Shown here piece after piece: positions 30,547 to 39,316 of a stretch of DNA of 64,000 nt (position 1 is the stretch's first letter; every line of letters begins with the position of its first letter). The stretch is from Kitasatospora sp. NBC_01287 (GTDB lineage: Bacteria > Actinomycetota > Actinomycetes > Streptomycetales > Streptomycetaceae). Position numbers and translations under genes: made by a program. The stretch spans positions 1,550,001 through 1,614,000 of the forward strand of contig NZ_JAPEPB010000001.1 of the NCBI RefSeq assembly GCF_026340565.1, in the 5' to 3' direction. The notes beneath the pieces are model-generated. The model was not told the origin of the DNA. It did not search any database and was given only the letters and a program-made list of their open reading frames with translations.

Positions 30547-31383
30547 TCAGAGCGCCTTGGCGAGCACCCGCGCGGTGATCCGGTAGCCCAGGGAGTCGTA
30601 GAGGCCGATGGCGACCTGGTTGGCCGTGTACACGTTGAGGCCCAGGGCGGGGATGCCGGCCGCGAGGCATTCCCGTTCGGCCAGCAGCATCAGCTCGCGG
30701 CCGAAACCGCTGCCGCGCTCCTCGGGTGGCACCTCGACGGTCATCACCCAGGCCCGCGGGGTGCCGTCCGGCAGCCGGGCGCCGCTCAGCGCGAGCCAGA
30801 GGCTGCCCACCGGGCGGCCCTCGGAGATCAGCAGGCGCAGCACGACGCCCTCGGTGGCGTGCCCTCGGGTGAGCAGTTGGCTGTGGTCGGCCTCGCAGAG
30901 TTCGTGGGCCTGGGCCTCGGTGAGGCCGGAGCCCACCAGGTGCCTGCGGTACTCGGCCTTGGTGGCGGCGAGCCAGTCGGGGAAGGCGTCCGCGTCGATC
31001 TGACGGACCATCAGGTCAGCTCGCGGGGCGGGTGCCCGGCCCAGGCGCTTGAGCAGCTTCCGGTTGGTCTCGGTGTAGCCCAGGGCCAGCGCCAGGGCGT
31101 GCGCGGGGGCGGCCTCGGCCGGCACGGTGACCTCGGCGCGGTAGCAGCCCCAGGCGCGCAGCACCTCCTCGGCGGCGAGCACCGCGATGGTGCCGCGGCC
31201 GCGGCGGCGGCCCTCGAAGATCTCCAGCTCGGCGATCCGGCCGGTCAGGTGGGTGCCGTGCGGACGGGCGCCGGTGCGCACCGAGCCGACCGGGCGGCCA
31301 TTGGCGCAGACCAGCCAGCGGCGGTCGCGCCCGCCGTCGGAGTGGGCCTCTTCGGGGCCGGCGGGGCGCAGCGTGGTGGTCAT
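30547..31383 (-). CDS. Double-domain GNAT acetyltransferase
   Basis: A 278-aa protein with two acetyl-CoA-binding units. The N-terminal one (about 45-110) has IAELEIFEGRRRGRGTIAVL and ALGYTE. The C-terminal one (about 190-278) has VMTVEVPPEERGSGFGRELML and NVYTANQVAIGLYDSLGY, with the R-x-x-G-x-G/A acyl-CoA loop intact. The start is ATG at 31383, with GGGGGAAGAG upstream. It follows pabB-pabC on the same strand. The acceptor substrate is unknown. Confidence 0.85.
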   Translation of the reverse strand: MTTTLRPAGPEEAHSDGGRDRRWLVCANGRPVGSVRTGARPHGTHLTGRIAELEIFEGRRRGRGTIAVLAAEEVLRAWGCYRAEVTVPAEAAPAHALALALGYTETNRKLLKRLGRAPAPRADLMVRQIDADAFPDWLAATKAEYRRHLVGSGLTEAQAHELCEADHSQLLTRGHATEGVVLRLLISEGRPVGSLWLALSGARLPDGTPRAWVMTVEVPPEERGSGFGRELMLLAERECLAAGIPALGLNVYTANQVAIGLYDSLGYRITARVLAKAL

Positions 31384-31491
31384 GGCGAGTCTCTTCCCCC
31401 GGCGGACCGGCGCGTAACGACGTACCGGACCCATGGCGGCTCCCCCGGCGGCGGCCCGGCCGGCAGGCGGCCCACCGGCCGGGCCGCCGCC

Positions 31492-31557
31492 GGTCATCGC
31501 GGGGTCATCGCGAGGTCATCGCGGGGCCATCGCGAGGTCATCGCGGGGCCATCGCCA
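31492..31557. repeat. 11-bp tandem repeat between pabC and the GNAT gene
   Basis: Six units of GG(T/C)CATCGCGR at 11-bp spacing, in the 176-bp gap between the pabC stop and the GNAT start. Confidence 0.85.
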
Positions 31558-31559
31558 GG

Positions 31560-32375
31560 TCAGGGATCGAGGTCGTCGGCCGAGCGGGCGGCGAACGCGG
31601 CCATGGCACGGGTGGTCACCGGGCCGGGAGCGGCCAGGAGGCGGTCGTCGACCCGGGAGACGGCCTGGACGTCGCGCAGGGTGGAGGTGAGGAAGACCTC
31701 CTCCGCCTCGCGCAGCACCGCGAAGGGCAGTTCGACCTCCTCGGCGCCGCACCACTCGGCGACCAGGGCGCGGGTGACACCGGCCAGGCAGCCGGAGGCC
31801 AGCGGCGGGGTGAGCAGCCTGCCGCCCACGACCACGAAGACGTTGGAGCCGGTGCCCTCGCAGAGCTGGCCCGCGGTGTTGGCGAAGAGCGCCTCGGAGG
31901 CGTCCTGGCGGTGGGCGTGCGCGAGCGCGACGACGTTCTCCGCGTAGGAGGTGGTCTTGAGGCCGGCGACCGCGCTGTGCTCGTTGCGGGTCCAGGGGAC
32001 GGTGGCGACGGCGGTGGTGTCGGGGCGCACGGCGGCGGCGCCGAGGGCGATCACCAGGGTGGGCGGGGCGTCGCCGCGGTCGGAGCCCAGCGGGGCGAGG
32101 CCACCGGTGAAGGTGATCCGCAGCCGGCCGAGCGGCATCGGGTTCGCGGCGAGGACGGCCTCGCAGCCCTTGCGGACCGCTTCGAGATCGGGGGCGGGCA
32201 GGCCCAGGCCGGCGGCCGAGCGGGCCAGCCGGTCCAGGTGGCGGGTGAGCGCGAAGGCCTGTCCGTTGACGGTCTTGATGGTCTCGAAGACGCCGTCGCC
32301 GACGGTGAGTCCGTGGTCGAAGACGGAGACCTCGGCGGCGGCCTCCTCGACCAGCACTCCGTTGAGCCAGATCAT
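31560..32375 (-). CDS. pabC: 4-Amino-4-deoxychorismate lyase-like PLP enzyme
   Basis: A 271-aa fold-type IV PLP enzyme that would split aminodeoxychorismate into 4-aminobenzoate and pyruvate for folate synthesis. The catalytic lysine is in GLKTTSYAENVVAL (about residue 140) and the phosphate-binding CEGTGSNVFVV follows. The neighbour pabB supports the lyase over a branched-chain aminotransferase. The start is ATG at 32375 (MIWLNGVLVEE), with GGAGGAG upstream. Confidence 0.88.
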   Translation of the reverse strand: MIWLNGVLVEEAAAEVSVFDHGLTVGDGVFETIKTVNGQAFALTRHLDRLARSAAGLGLPAPDLEAVRKGCEAVLAANPMPLGRLRITFTGGLAPLGSDRGDAPPTLVIALGAAAVRPDTTAVATVPWTRNEHSAVAGLKTTSYAENVVALAHAHRQDASEALFANTAGQLCEGTGSNVFVVVGGRLLTPPLASGCLAGVTRALVAEWCGAEEVELPFAVLREAEEVFLTSTLRDVQAVSRVDDRLLAAPGPVTTRAMAAFAARSADDLDP

Positions 32376-32419
32376 CGGGGTCACTCCTCCAGGGTGGTGG
32401 GGTAGCGGAGTGGAGCGTT

Positions 32420-33487
32420 CTACTCCGGCTGCTGGCCCGACGCTATCGCGACCAGGCGGGCGGCCTTGAGTTCGGTTTCGGCCCATTCGGCCTCCGGGTC
32501 GGAGCCCCAGGTGATGCCGGCGCCGGTGCCGAAGTGCAGTACCGGAGTGGCGGGGGCGCTCCGGTCGATCCAGAACGTGCGGATGCCGACGGCGAGTTCG
32601 GCCCGGCCGCGGTCGGCGTCGACCCAGCCGACGGCACCGCAGTAGGGGCCGCGCGGCGCGGTCTCCAGTCGCTCGATGACGCGCAGCGCACTGGACTTGG
32701 GCGCGCCGGTGACCGAGCCGGGCGGGAAGGTGGCGGTCAGCAGCTCGGGCCAGCCGGCGTCGGCGCGCAGCGTGCCGGCGACGGTGGAGACCAGGTGGAC
32801 CAGGCCGGGGTGCTTCTCGACCACGCACAGGTCCGGGACGGTGATGCTGCCGGTGGCGCAGGCCCGGCCGAGGTCGTTGCGGACCAGGTCGACGATCATC
32901 ACGTTCTCGGCGTGGTCCTTGTCGAGCAGGTCGTGCTCGGTGCGCCCGGTGCCCTTGATCGGGCCGGAGGCGACGGTGCGGCCGGTGCGGGCGAGGTAGA
33001 GCTCGGGCGAGGCGGTGGCGATCTCCACACCGTGCTCGGGCAGCCGGATGGTGCCGGCGTAGGGGGCCGGGTTGCCCAGCGCCAGCAGGCCGGTGAGCGC
33101 GTCGATGTCGCTGCGGGCCGGGTCGGGGTCGGGCAGCGGCGCGGTCATCACCCGGCAGAGGTTGGCCTGGTAGACCTCGCCGGCCGCGATGTGCTCGCGG
33201 ATCCGGCGGACACCCGCGAGGTAGGCGGCGCGGTCCAGCGAGCTCCGCCAGCTGTCGGGGTGGGGGCCGTGCCAGCGGTGGTGGACCGGGACGGGGGCCG
33301 GGTCGGGACGGACCTCGGCGAACCGGGCGCAGGTGAGGCGTCCTTCGAAGTCGTGGGCCACGGCCCACCAGCCCTCGCTCTCCAGGGCGGCGGGGTCGTG
33401 GGTCACCTCGCGCAGCCCGGTGGCGAGCCGGCCGCCGAAGCGGGCGATCGGCTGGTCGGGGCGCGGGGCTTCGCTGACGGGGGACAC
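32420..33487 (-). CDS. pabB: Aminodeoxychorismate synthase component I (chorismate-binding)
   Basis: A 355-aa chorismate-binding enzyme of the TrpE/PabB/MenF fold, which with a glutaminase subunit makes aminodeoxychorismate. Motifs in order: GEVYQANLCR, ASPELYL, GPIKGTGRT, ENVMIVDLVRNDLGR, PPGSVTGAPK and GAVGW. No glutaminase domain is fused and no pabA is next to it. The start is GTG at 33487 (VSPVSEAPRP), with AGGAGAG upstream. The pairing with pabC supports PabB over TrpE. Confidence 0.88.
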   Translation of the reverse strand: MSPVSEAPRPDQPIARFGGRLATGLREVTHDPAALESEGWWAVAHDFEGRLTCARFAEVRPDPAPVPVHHRWHGPHPDSWRSSLDRAAYLAGVRRIREHIAAGEVYQANLCRVMTAPLPDPDPARSDIDALTGLLALGNPAPYAGTIRLPEHGVEIATASPELYLARTGRTVASGPIKGTGRTEHDLLDKDHAENVMIVDLVRNDLGRACATGSITVPDLCVVEKHPGLVHLVSTVAGTLRADAGWPELLTATFPPGSVTGAPKSSALRVIERLETAPRGPYCGAVGWVDADRGRAELAVGIRTFWIDRSAPATPVLHFGTGAGITWGSDPEAEWAETELKAARLVAIASGQQPE

Positions 33488-33807
33488 GGCTCTCCTGCTG
33501 GTGGTGCGCGGTCCGCGGCGGGCAGGGGTGGGCCCGGCGGGCGAGTCGGGGCGGGACGGGGTGCGTGGGGTGCGGTGAGTCGAGAGTCTAGGTCGCCTCC
33601 TGCTCGCGATCCTGGTCGCGGGGGCCTTGCGCCAGCTGACCTGCGCGGACGCGGAGGGCCTCGGACGAGCCCCGCGGCGCCGCGTTCGGCGGCCGCTCCG
33701 CGACGGGCCTGGGATACGGAATTTGAGCTGGCCCAGGTTTCCGCTAAAGTTCAACACGTCGCCGGGAAACGGAGCCGCTACGGAGCGGGGAAGAGCTCGG
33801 AAGACAG
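33488..33807. other. Intergenic region with tRNA cluster promoter
   Basis: 320 bp without a gene. The right half carries the promoter of the plus-strand tRNA cluster; I see nothing else. Confidence 0.6.
33723..33750 (+). promoter_or_regulatory. Promoter of the tRNA-Gly gene
   Basis: TTGAGC (33723-33728), a 16-nt spacer, then TAAAGT (33745-33750): close to the streptomycete housekeeping consensus, about 58 nt before the tRNA. Confidence 0.65.
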
Positions 33808-33880
33808 GCGGACGTGGCTCAGTTGGTAGAGCATCACCTTGCCAAGGTGAGGGTCGCGAGTTCGAATCTCGTCGTCCGCT
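33808..33880 (+). tRNA. tRNA-Gly (anticodon GCC)
   Basis: 73 nt, acceptor GCGGACG/CGTCCGC, U73. The anticodon loop TTGCCAA gives GCC, reading GGC/GGU. No encoded CCA. Confidence 0.97.
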
Positions 33881-33933
33881 CGGCGAAGGACAGCAAGATC
33901 GTTCTTCCTGATAGAGTTCAGCCGAAGTTGCCT

Positions 33934-34004
33934 GGTGGAGTGGCCGAGAGGCGAGGCAACGGCCTGCAAAGCCGTCTACACGGGTTCAAATCCCGTCTCC
34001 ACCT
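33934..34004 (+). tRNA. tRNA-Cys (anticodon GCA)
   Basis: 71 nt, acceptor GGTGGAG/CTCCACC, U73 as usual for tRNA-Cys. The loop CTGCAAA gives anticodon GCA. No encoded CCA. Confidence 0.97.
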
Positions 34005-34035
34005 CCAAGAGGTCCCCGGTCTCCGGGGTCTTCCC

Positions 34036-34107
<72 letters not shown>

Positions 34108-34168
34108 CCAGCCCTTCGGGGCGCGGCCTCACGAGGCCTGCGGCGGCACCTCGCGGTGCGGCTGACCC

Positions 34169-34240
<72 letters not shown>

Positions 34241-34286
34241 CCGATCCTCCGGGATCACGGACTGCTCCTGTCGGTGCGGTCGATCC

Positions 34287-34358
<72 letters not shown>

Positions 34359-34367
34359 CAGTTCAGA

Positions 34368-34408
34368 GCCGAAGGGCCGGATCCTCATCGAGGGTCCGGC
34401 CCTTCGGC
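34368..34408 (+). terminator. Terminator of the tRNA cluster
   Basis: GCCGAAGGGCCGGA (34368-34381) pairs perfectly with 34395-34408; a CCTC/GAGG stem in the loop lengthens the hairpin. Confidence 0.88.
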
Positions 34409-34471
34409 GTTGGGCGACCACAGAGCTGGGCAGGCCGGAGCCGGGCGGCACAGGGTCGGACACCGCACAGT

Positions 34472-34520
34472 CGAGTGCCGTGCACGGGGCGCCCTCACCG
34501 ACGTCCGTACACGGCACTCG
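34472..34520 (-). terminator. Hairpin downstream of the 72-aa membrane protein gene
   Basis: CGAGTGCCGTGCACGG (34472-34487) pairs with 34505-34520 with one mismatch over 16 bp and a 17-nt loop. It lies 124 nt past the stop at 34644, so the assignment is tentative. Confidence 0.5.
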
Positions 34521-34643
34521 TGGATCCCGGAGCGGCACCACCCGCTTCTCGCCCGTCCGCGTGTCCCCGCGGGGGCGCTCACCCCGGTCCTGCGCGGCCG
34601 CCCCCGCGGGGGCGGCCCGGCGTCCGATCCCTGTCCCCTGGGA

Positions 34644-34862
34644 TCAGCGCCCGATCAGGTCGGCCACCGCCCTGGTCTGGGTGACCATCTGGTCCCACCC
34701 GCCGAAGAGCGCCATCAGCGCGATGGCGAAGGGCAGGGCGATCGCCAGCGCGACGGCCGGATGGCGCTCCTGGCGGGCGGGCCGCTGCGCCTGCTGGCGC
34801 CGCTGGACCCGGGCGATGAGCGACCGCCGGTACTCGGTGGTTCCGGTGAGCTGCGTGGCCAT
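34644..34862 (-). CDS. Small single-span membrane protein, 72 aa
   Basis: Basic N-terminus (YRRSLIARVQRRQQAQRPARQ) followed by one clear membrane helix at about residues 36-53 (VALAIALPFAIALMALFGGW). The start is ATG at 34862, with AGGAGCAGG upstream; the longer frame has no ribosome site. No known family. It is divergent from the receptor kinase, with a 507-bp gap. Confidence 0.7.
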   Translation of the reverse strand: MATQLTGTTEYRRSLIARVQRRQQAQRPARQERHPAVALAIALPFAIALMALFGGWDQMVTQTRAVADLIGR

Positions 34863-35369
34863 CGTCCTGCTCCTGCCGCTGTCGGTTCGTCCGGGTGCCG
34901 GGTGGTGGCTCTGCGGCGGTGGACGGAAGTCTCGGGGGACGAGTGCCCCGTCCACCGCTGACCTCAACGGTAGGCGGCAGCTGGGCTGGTGACGTCATGC
35001 CTGCGTATCGTTCGAAGGCTGCCCGGGAGGATGAGGACGCTCCCCCCGGCGTACTACCGCAGATGGAGGGGCAGGGTTGTCAACCCCCGAGGGAACCCCG
35101 AGAGAAGACCCTGAGAGCGGCCTCCGGAGGAGCCGCCGGCCGACGCGGAGCGAGTTCGGGCGGGCCGCCGGAACGGGTGCGGCGGGGCCCCGGGGCGGCG
35201 GCGGGACCGGCCGTCAGTGGAGATCGGACAATCCCACCGGCGGTTCGCGTGTTGCGTATCAGCACACCGCAGCCGACAGTCCGTAAGCTGTGCCCGACGA
35301 AACTGATGACGCCCCGATCTGCGGGGCCCACCTCACGGCTTGCCCACCTGACGGGCTGACGGGGACGAC
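34863..35369. other. 507-bp gap between small membrane protein and kinase genes
   Basis: No convincing gene. A TTG-started frame at 35077-35286 has a purine-rich ribosome-like site but weaker third-position GC than its neighbours, so I left it out. The palindrome TGACGTCA at about 34990 and the inverted repeat GGGTTGTCAACCC around 35075 could be regulator sites for the divergent genes. Confidence 0.45.
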
Positions 35370-37400
35370 ATGGCGATGATGCGGCTGAGGCGTGAGGACC
35401 CCCGCATCGTCGGCCCGTACCGGTTGCACCGGCGGCTCGGCGCCGGCGGGATGGGCGTGGTCTACCTGGGCTCCGACCGCAAGGGCCAGCGGGTGGCGCT
35501 GAAGCTGATCCGGGCCGAGCTTGCCGAGGACGCCGAGTTCCGCACCCGGTTCGCCCGCGAGGTCGCGGCCGCCTCCCGGATCCGGGCCGGCTGCACGGCC
35601 CGGGTGGTCGGCTCGGACCTGGAGACGGAGCGGCCGTGGCTGGCCACCGCCTACGTCCCCGGACCCTCGCTGTACAAGCGGGTCGGCGACGAGGGGCCGC
35701 TGCCCTGGCCCGAGGTGGCCAGGATCGGGGCCGCGCTGGCGGACGGCCTGGTGAAGGTGCACGAGGCCGGCGTGGTGCACCGCGACCTGAAGCCCTCCAA
35801 CATCCTGCTCTCCCCCAAGGGTCCGCGGATCATCGACTTCGGCATCGCCTGGTCGCGCGGGGCCAGCACGCTCACCCACGTCGGCACGGCGGTCGGCTCG
35901 CCCGGCTTCCTGGCGCCCGAGCAGGTGCGCGGCGCGGCCGTGACGCCGGCCACCGACGTGTTCGCGTTCGGGGCGACGCTGGCGTACGCGCTCACCGGTG
36001 ACACGCCGTTCGGCTCCGGCGCCTCCTCCGAGGTGATGCTGTACCGGGTGGTGCACGAGGAGCCGGACCTCTCCGAGGTGCCGGCGCCGCTCGCCCCGCT
36101 GATCGGGGCCTGCCTGGCCAAGGAGCCGATGGAGCGGCCCGGCGCCGCCCACCTGCACGAGCGGCTGAGCGAGCTGGCCGCCCGGGCCGCGGCCGGCCGC
36201 GGCCGGACCGCCCCCACCGCGGTACCGCCGCCGGCCGCCGGGGCGCAGGACCGGGTGCGGGAGCACGAGCGCGCGGTGACCGCGCGCGAGGGCAGCGTGC
36301 GGGAATCGGCCACCCGCGCGGCGGAACGGGCCGAACGGGCGGCGCGCGAGGCGGACGAGGCACGGGCGCTGGGGCAGCCGCGGTTCGCCCGCTCGGCTCC
36401 GTACCCGCCGCCGCACGGCAGCGCGCCCACCGGGCACCCGCCGGTCGGCGCGCCCCTGCCGCCGGTGCGGCCACGACCGGAGGGCGCCGGGCGGCCCCAG
36501 CCGCGCGAGCGCCAGCACACCCCGCCCCCCGGGCGGGTGCTGGACGCCCGGCGGCGGCTGCGGCGGCAGCGGCTGGTGGTCTTCATCACGGTGACGATCG
36601 GGGTCGCGCTGGCCATCGCGGCGGCGCAGGGCTGCGAGAACCGGCGCTCCCAGGGGCTGGCGCCGCCGCAGCGCGCGGTGGCGGCACAGGCCGCGCCGGA
36701 CGGGGCGGGCAGGGCGGCGAGCGTCTCTGCGGCGCCGGCGATCGGCCTCTCGGCGGACGGCGCGCAGCCGGCGGGGTCGGCCGCGGCCCCGGCGACGCGT
36801 ACCGGTGCCGGGACCGGTGGCGGTGCCGGGACCGGTGGCGGCAGCCCCGCGGCTCCGCAGGCCCCGGCGGCACCAGGCGCCCCGGCGGGCCCGGCCGGCG
36901 GGGCGGCGGCCGTGCTCGGTCCGGCGAGCGAGCCGGTGCCGGCCGCGGACTGGTCCAACCGCAGCTACAGCGACCCGGCCGGCGGTCCGGCGATCGCGCT
37001 GCGCGGCGGCCGCTCGGCCGCCGACCCGGCCCCCGGCGCGCCGGTGGTCACGCTGACCGGCGTGCTGCCCGCCCGCTTCCACGGCGCGCCGGCCACCGTG
37101 GTGGTGCTGCGGCGCACCGAGGGCTCGGTGCCGGTGGACCTGGTCGAGTTGTTCGGCTTCACCGCCGACTCCCCCGTCCCGCTGACCGCGCGCAGTTCGG
37201 CCGCCGACCCGCAGTCCACCGTCAGCTGGCGGCTGGAGGAGGGCGCGCTGGTCCGCGAGGAGCGGATGACCATGACCGGGGCCACGGCGACCACCCGCTA
37301 CACGGTGCGCCCGGACGGCGGCCTGGACGAGTCCTGGCCGGGCGCCGGGGTCTCGGGCGGCATCGGGATCGGCGCACCGGCCGCCGCGAGCGCGAGCTGA
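35370..37400 (+). CDS. Receptor-type serine/threonine protein kinase
   Basis: A 676-aa Hanks-type kinase. The N-terminal domain (about 13-275) has all key motifs: GAGGMGVVYLG, the lysine in VALKLIRAEL, HRDLKPSN, DFGIA and APEQ. A charged, proline-rich segment (280-405) leads to one membrane helix at about 410-428 (LVVFITVTIGVALAIAAAQ). A disordered Ala/Gly/Pro stretch and an external domain of about 150 residues follow (AADWSNRSYSDPAGG onward), which has no PASTA repeats and is not recognised. The ATG at 35370 has GGGGAC upstream. Ligand and substrates are unknown. Confidence 0.92.
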   Translation: MAMMRLRREDPRIVGPYRLHRRLGAGGMGVVYLGSDRKGQRVALKLIRAELAEDAEFRTRFAREVAAASRIRAGCTARVVGSDLETERPWLATAYVPGPSLYKRVGDEGPLPWPEVARIGAALADGLVKVHEAGVVHRDLKPSNILLSPKGPRIIDFGIAWSRGASTLTHVGTAVGSPGFLAPEQVRGAAVTPATDVFAFGATLAYALTGDTPFGSGASSEVMLYRVVHEEPDLSEVPAPLAPLIGACLAKEPMERPGAAHLHERLSELAARAAAGRGRTAPTAVPPPAAGAQDRVREHERAVTAREGSVRESATRAAERAERAAREADEARALGQPRFARSAPYPPPHGSAPTGHPPVGAPLPPVRPRPEGAGRPQPRERQHTPPPGRVLDARRRLRRQRLVVFITVTIGVALAIAAAQGCENRRSQGLAPPQRAVAAQAAPDGAGRAASVSAAPAIGLSADGAQPAGSAAAPATRTGAGTGGGAGTGGGSPAAPQAPAAPGAPAGPAGGAAAVLGPASEPVPAADWSNRSYSDPAGGPAIALRGGRSAADPAPGAPVVTLTGVLPARFHGAPATVVVLRRTEGSVPVDLVELFGFTADSPVPLTARSSAADPQSTVSWRLEEGALVREERMTMTGATATTRYTVRPDGGLDESWPGAGVSGGIGIGAPAAASAS

Positions 37401-37424
37401 CGGCCTCACCCACCGGTTCGGGCC

Positions 37425-37476
37425 GACCGCCCGGACAGACCGCCCGGACCGACGGCCCGGACCGACGGCCCGGACA
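37425..37476. repeat. 13-bp tandem repeat after the kinase gene
   Basis: Four units of GAC(C/G)GCCCGGAC(A/C) between the kinase stop and the next gene. Confidence 0.85.
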
Positions 37477-37597
37477 GACGACGCGTCGGGTCAACATCGC
37501 GAGCCCGGGGGCGCGTTGGAGCGCAACGGGCGCGGGCGGGCGCTGCGTGCGGGCGCCGGGGTTCTCGCTGTCAGTGATGGGTGCGAGACTCTCCGGC

Positions 37598-38581
37598 ATG
37601 AAACGGATGCCGCCCGACCCAGAGCGTCTGGAGCAGTACCAGCAGCGGCTGCGCGAGTTCGCCGCGAGTCCGCCCTATCCGCTGCTCGGGCTGCGGCGCC
37701 CCGTGGTGGTGCCCGCCTACCTGGCCCAGTGGCGGCGCGAGCAGGGCGAGGTGGTCAGCGCCACCCTCGCGTACGGCGACCGGCGGGAGAGCGGCGGCCC
37801 CTTCGTCACGGTGACCACCGAGCCGCCGGGCAGCGCCGGGCAGCCGGGCGATCCGCTGCGGCTGCTGCGGGACCAGGTCGGGAACGGCACTCCGCCGGCG
37901 GCCCAGGGGCCGCCGGTGCGCGAGCGGGTGGCGCGTGGCGAGCTGTTCCGGCTGGGCGAGGCCTGGGCGCTGCGCACGGCGGTCGGCGACCAGGCGGTGA
38001 CCATCGTCGGGCACGGCCCGGCCCCGGAGGACGTCGAGGTCGGCCCGGTCGAGGACCTGCTGCCGTACGTGACGGCACGGGGCGAGCTCTTCGCCAGGAT
38101 CGGCGCCGAGCGACGGGCGGTGCCGGAGCCGGTGCTGCCCCCGGCCTCGGGGGTCGCCGCGGTGCGCGCCTTCCTGGAGACCTTCCTGCCGGGCGGGCCG
38201 GACGCCGGGGCGGCCTACCGGGCGCTGGGGCGCCGCGCGGTGGCGGAGCTGGACCAGGTGCTGGGCCGCGGCCCGCGGCAGGCCGAGTACCTGGTGTCCT
38301 CGATGGTCAACCAGCTCTCCCAACTGCGGGTCCAGCTGCCCTGGTTCACCGAGGAGGACGGGCCGCGCGCCGCCGCGCTGGAGGAGCTGCTGCGGCACTA
38401 CGGGCTGCGCCAGCCGGTCTCGGGCCAGGCCGCGATGGACCTCTGGGACCGCTACTGGGAGCTTGCTGACAGCGCCGAGCCCGCGGCGGCGGCGCCGCTG
38501 CTGGCCCCGTGGGCGCAGGCGTGGACGGCGTGGGCCGCGGAGCGCAACGAGGCCGCCGAGGGCGCCGAGGGCGCCGACTGA
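37598..38581 (+). CDS. Conserved-looking protein of unknown function, 327 aa
   Basis: A soluble protein with no signal peptide or membrane helix. No family motif is recognised. The central part has beta-rich segments (VTIVGHG, ELFARIGAERRAVPEP); the second half is helical (ALGRRAVAELDQVLGRGPRQAEYLVSSMVNQLSQL), and the tail is Ala/Glu-rich. Codon bias is strongly host-like, so it is a real gene. I chose ATG at 37598 (MKRMPPDPERLEQYQQR); upstream starts at 37547 onward are possible. No clear ribosome site. Confidence 0.75.
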   Translation: MKRMPPDPERLEQYQQRLREFAASPPYPLLGLRRPVVVPAYLAQWRREQGEVVSATLAYGDRRESGGPFVTVTTEPPGSAGQPGDPLRLLRDQVGNGTPPAAQGPPVRERVARGELFRLGEAWALRTAVGDQAVTIVGHGPAPEDVEVGPVEDLLPYVTARGELFARIGAERRAVPEPVLPPASGVAAVRAFLETFLPGGPDAGAAYRALGRRAVAELDQVLGRGPRQAEYLVSSMVNQLSQLRVQLPWFTEEDGPRAAALEELLRHYGLRQPVSGQAAMDLWDRYWELADSAEPAAAAPLLAPWAQAWTAWAAERNEAAEGAEGAD

Positions 38582-38654
38582 CGGACCGTCGGCCCGGGTG
38601 GCGAAGGCATTGGAGCAGGTGGATGAGGTCCCGTCGTTCCCTACACTTGCTCAG

Positions 38655-39260
38655 ATGCCCAAGGAGACCACGCTCGCCCCCATCGTCGTCGACCACGATC
38701 CCGCATGGCGGGACCAAGGAATCGCCCTCGCCGGCGAACTGCGCTCGGCACTCGCGCCCCTGGCACTGCAGGTCGAGCACATCGGCAGCACAGCCATCCC
38801 CGGCATGGCGGCCAAGCCGGTGTTCGACCTGCAGGTCAGCGTCATGGACCTGCGCCAGGCCGAGCAGGCGTTCGACCAGCCGCTGGCCGACCGGGGGTTC
38901 CAGCGATCCCCCTACCAGCACGACCACGTCCCCGCCGGCCGCGACGACGACCCGCAGCGCTGGACGAAGAGACTGTGGTCACGGCGCGGGCACTCGGGCG
39001 CGGACGTCAACCTGCACGTCCGCCTCCTCGGCTCGCCCAACGAACGACTCGCCCTGCTGTTCCGCGACTGGTTCCGGGCCCACCCCACGGCGGTCCCCGC
39101 CTATGCCGGCTTCAAGAAGGTCCTGGCGGACTCCGTCAGCGACACCGGCGTCTACGCCGACGTCAAGGACCCCGTCGTCGACCTCGTCATCACGGTCGCC
39201 GAGCCCTGGGCCACCGAGGGCAAGTGGACGCCGCACGCCGGCACGAGCCCCCGGGAATGA
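38655..39260 (+). CDS. GrpB-family (UPF0157) nucleotidyltransferase-like protein
   Basis: A 201-aa protein with the GrpB signature VEHIGSTAIPGMAAKPVFDLQV, a nucleotidyltransferase-fold GS...D.D motif, and NLHVRLLGSPNERLALLFRDWFRAHP. The function of the family is not established. ATG at 38655 has no ribosome site; a TACACT 7 nt upstream suggests a leaderless transcript. Confidence 0.88.
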   Translation: MPKETTLAPIVVDHDPAWRDQGIALAGELRSALAPLALQVEHIGSTAIPGMAAKPVFDLQVSVMDLRQAEQAFDQPLADRGFQRSPYQHDHVPAGRDDDPQRWTKRLWSRRGHSGADVNLHVRLLGSPNERLALLFRDWFRAHPTAVPAYAGFKKVLADSVSDTGVYADVKDPVVDLVITVAEPWATEGKWTPHAGTSPRE

Positions 39261-39316
39261 TCCCCACGACGGCGGTCCCGCGCGTGGTCCGCCTCACCTG
39301 AGGGTGTGGGAGCACC

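Noticed and set aside
31560..33368. 602-codon minus-strand frame joining pabC to upstream sequence
   Set aside because: Only the last 271 codons are pabC; the rest is pabB in another frame and is Arg/Pro-rich.
35077..35286. Small plus-strand gene before the kinase
   Set aside because: A TTG start follows a purine-rich stretch, but third-position GC is lower than in neighbouring genes and the composition is low in hydrophobic residues. Left as intergenic.
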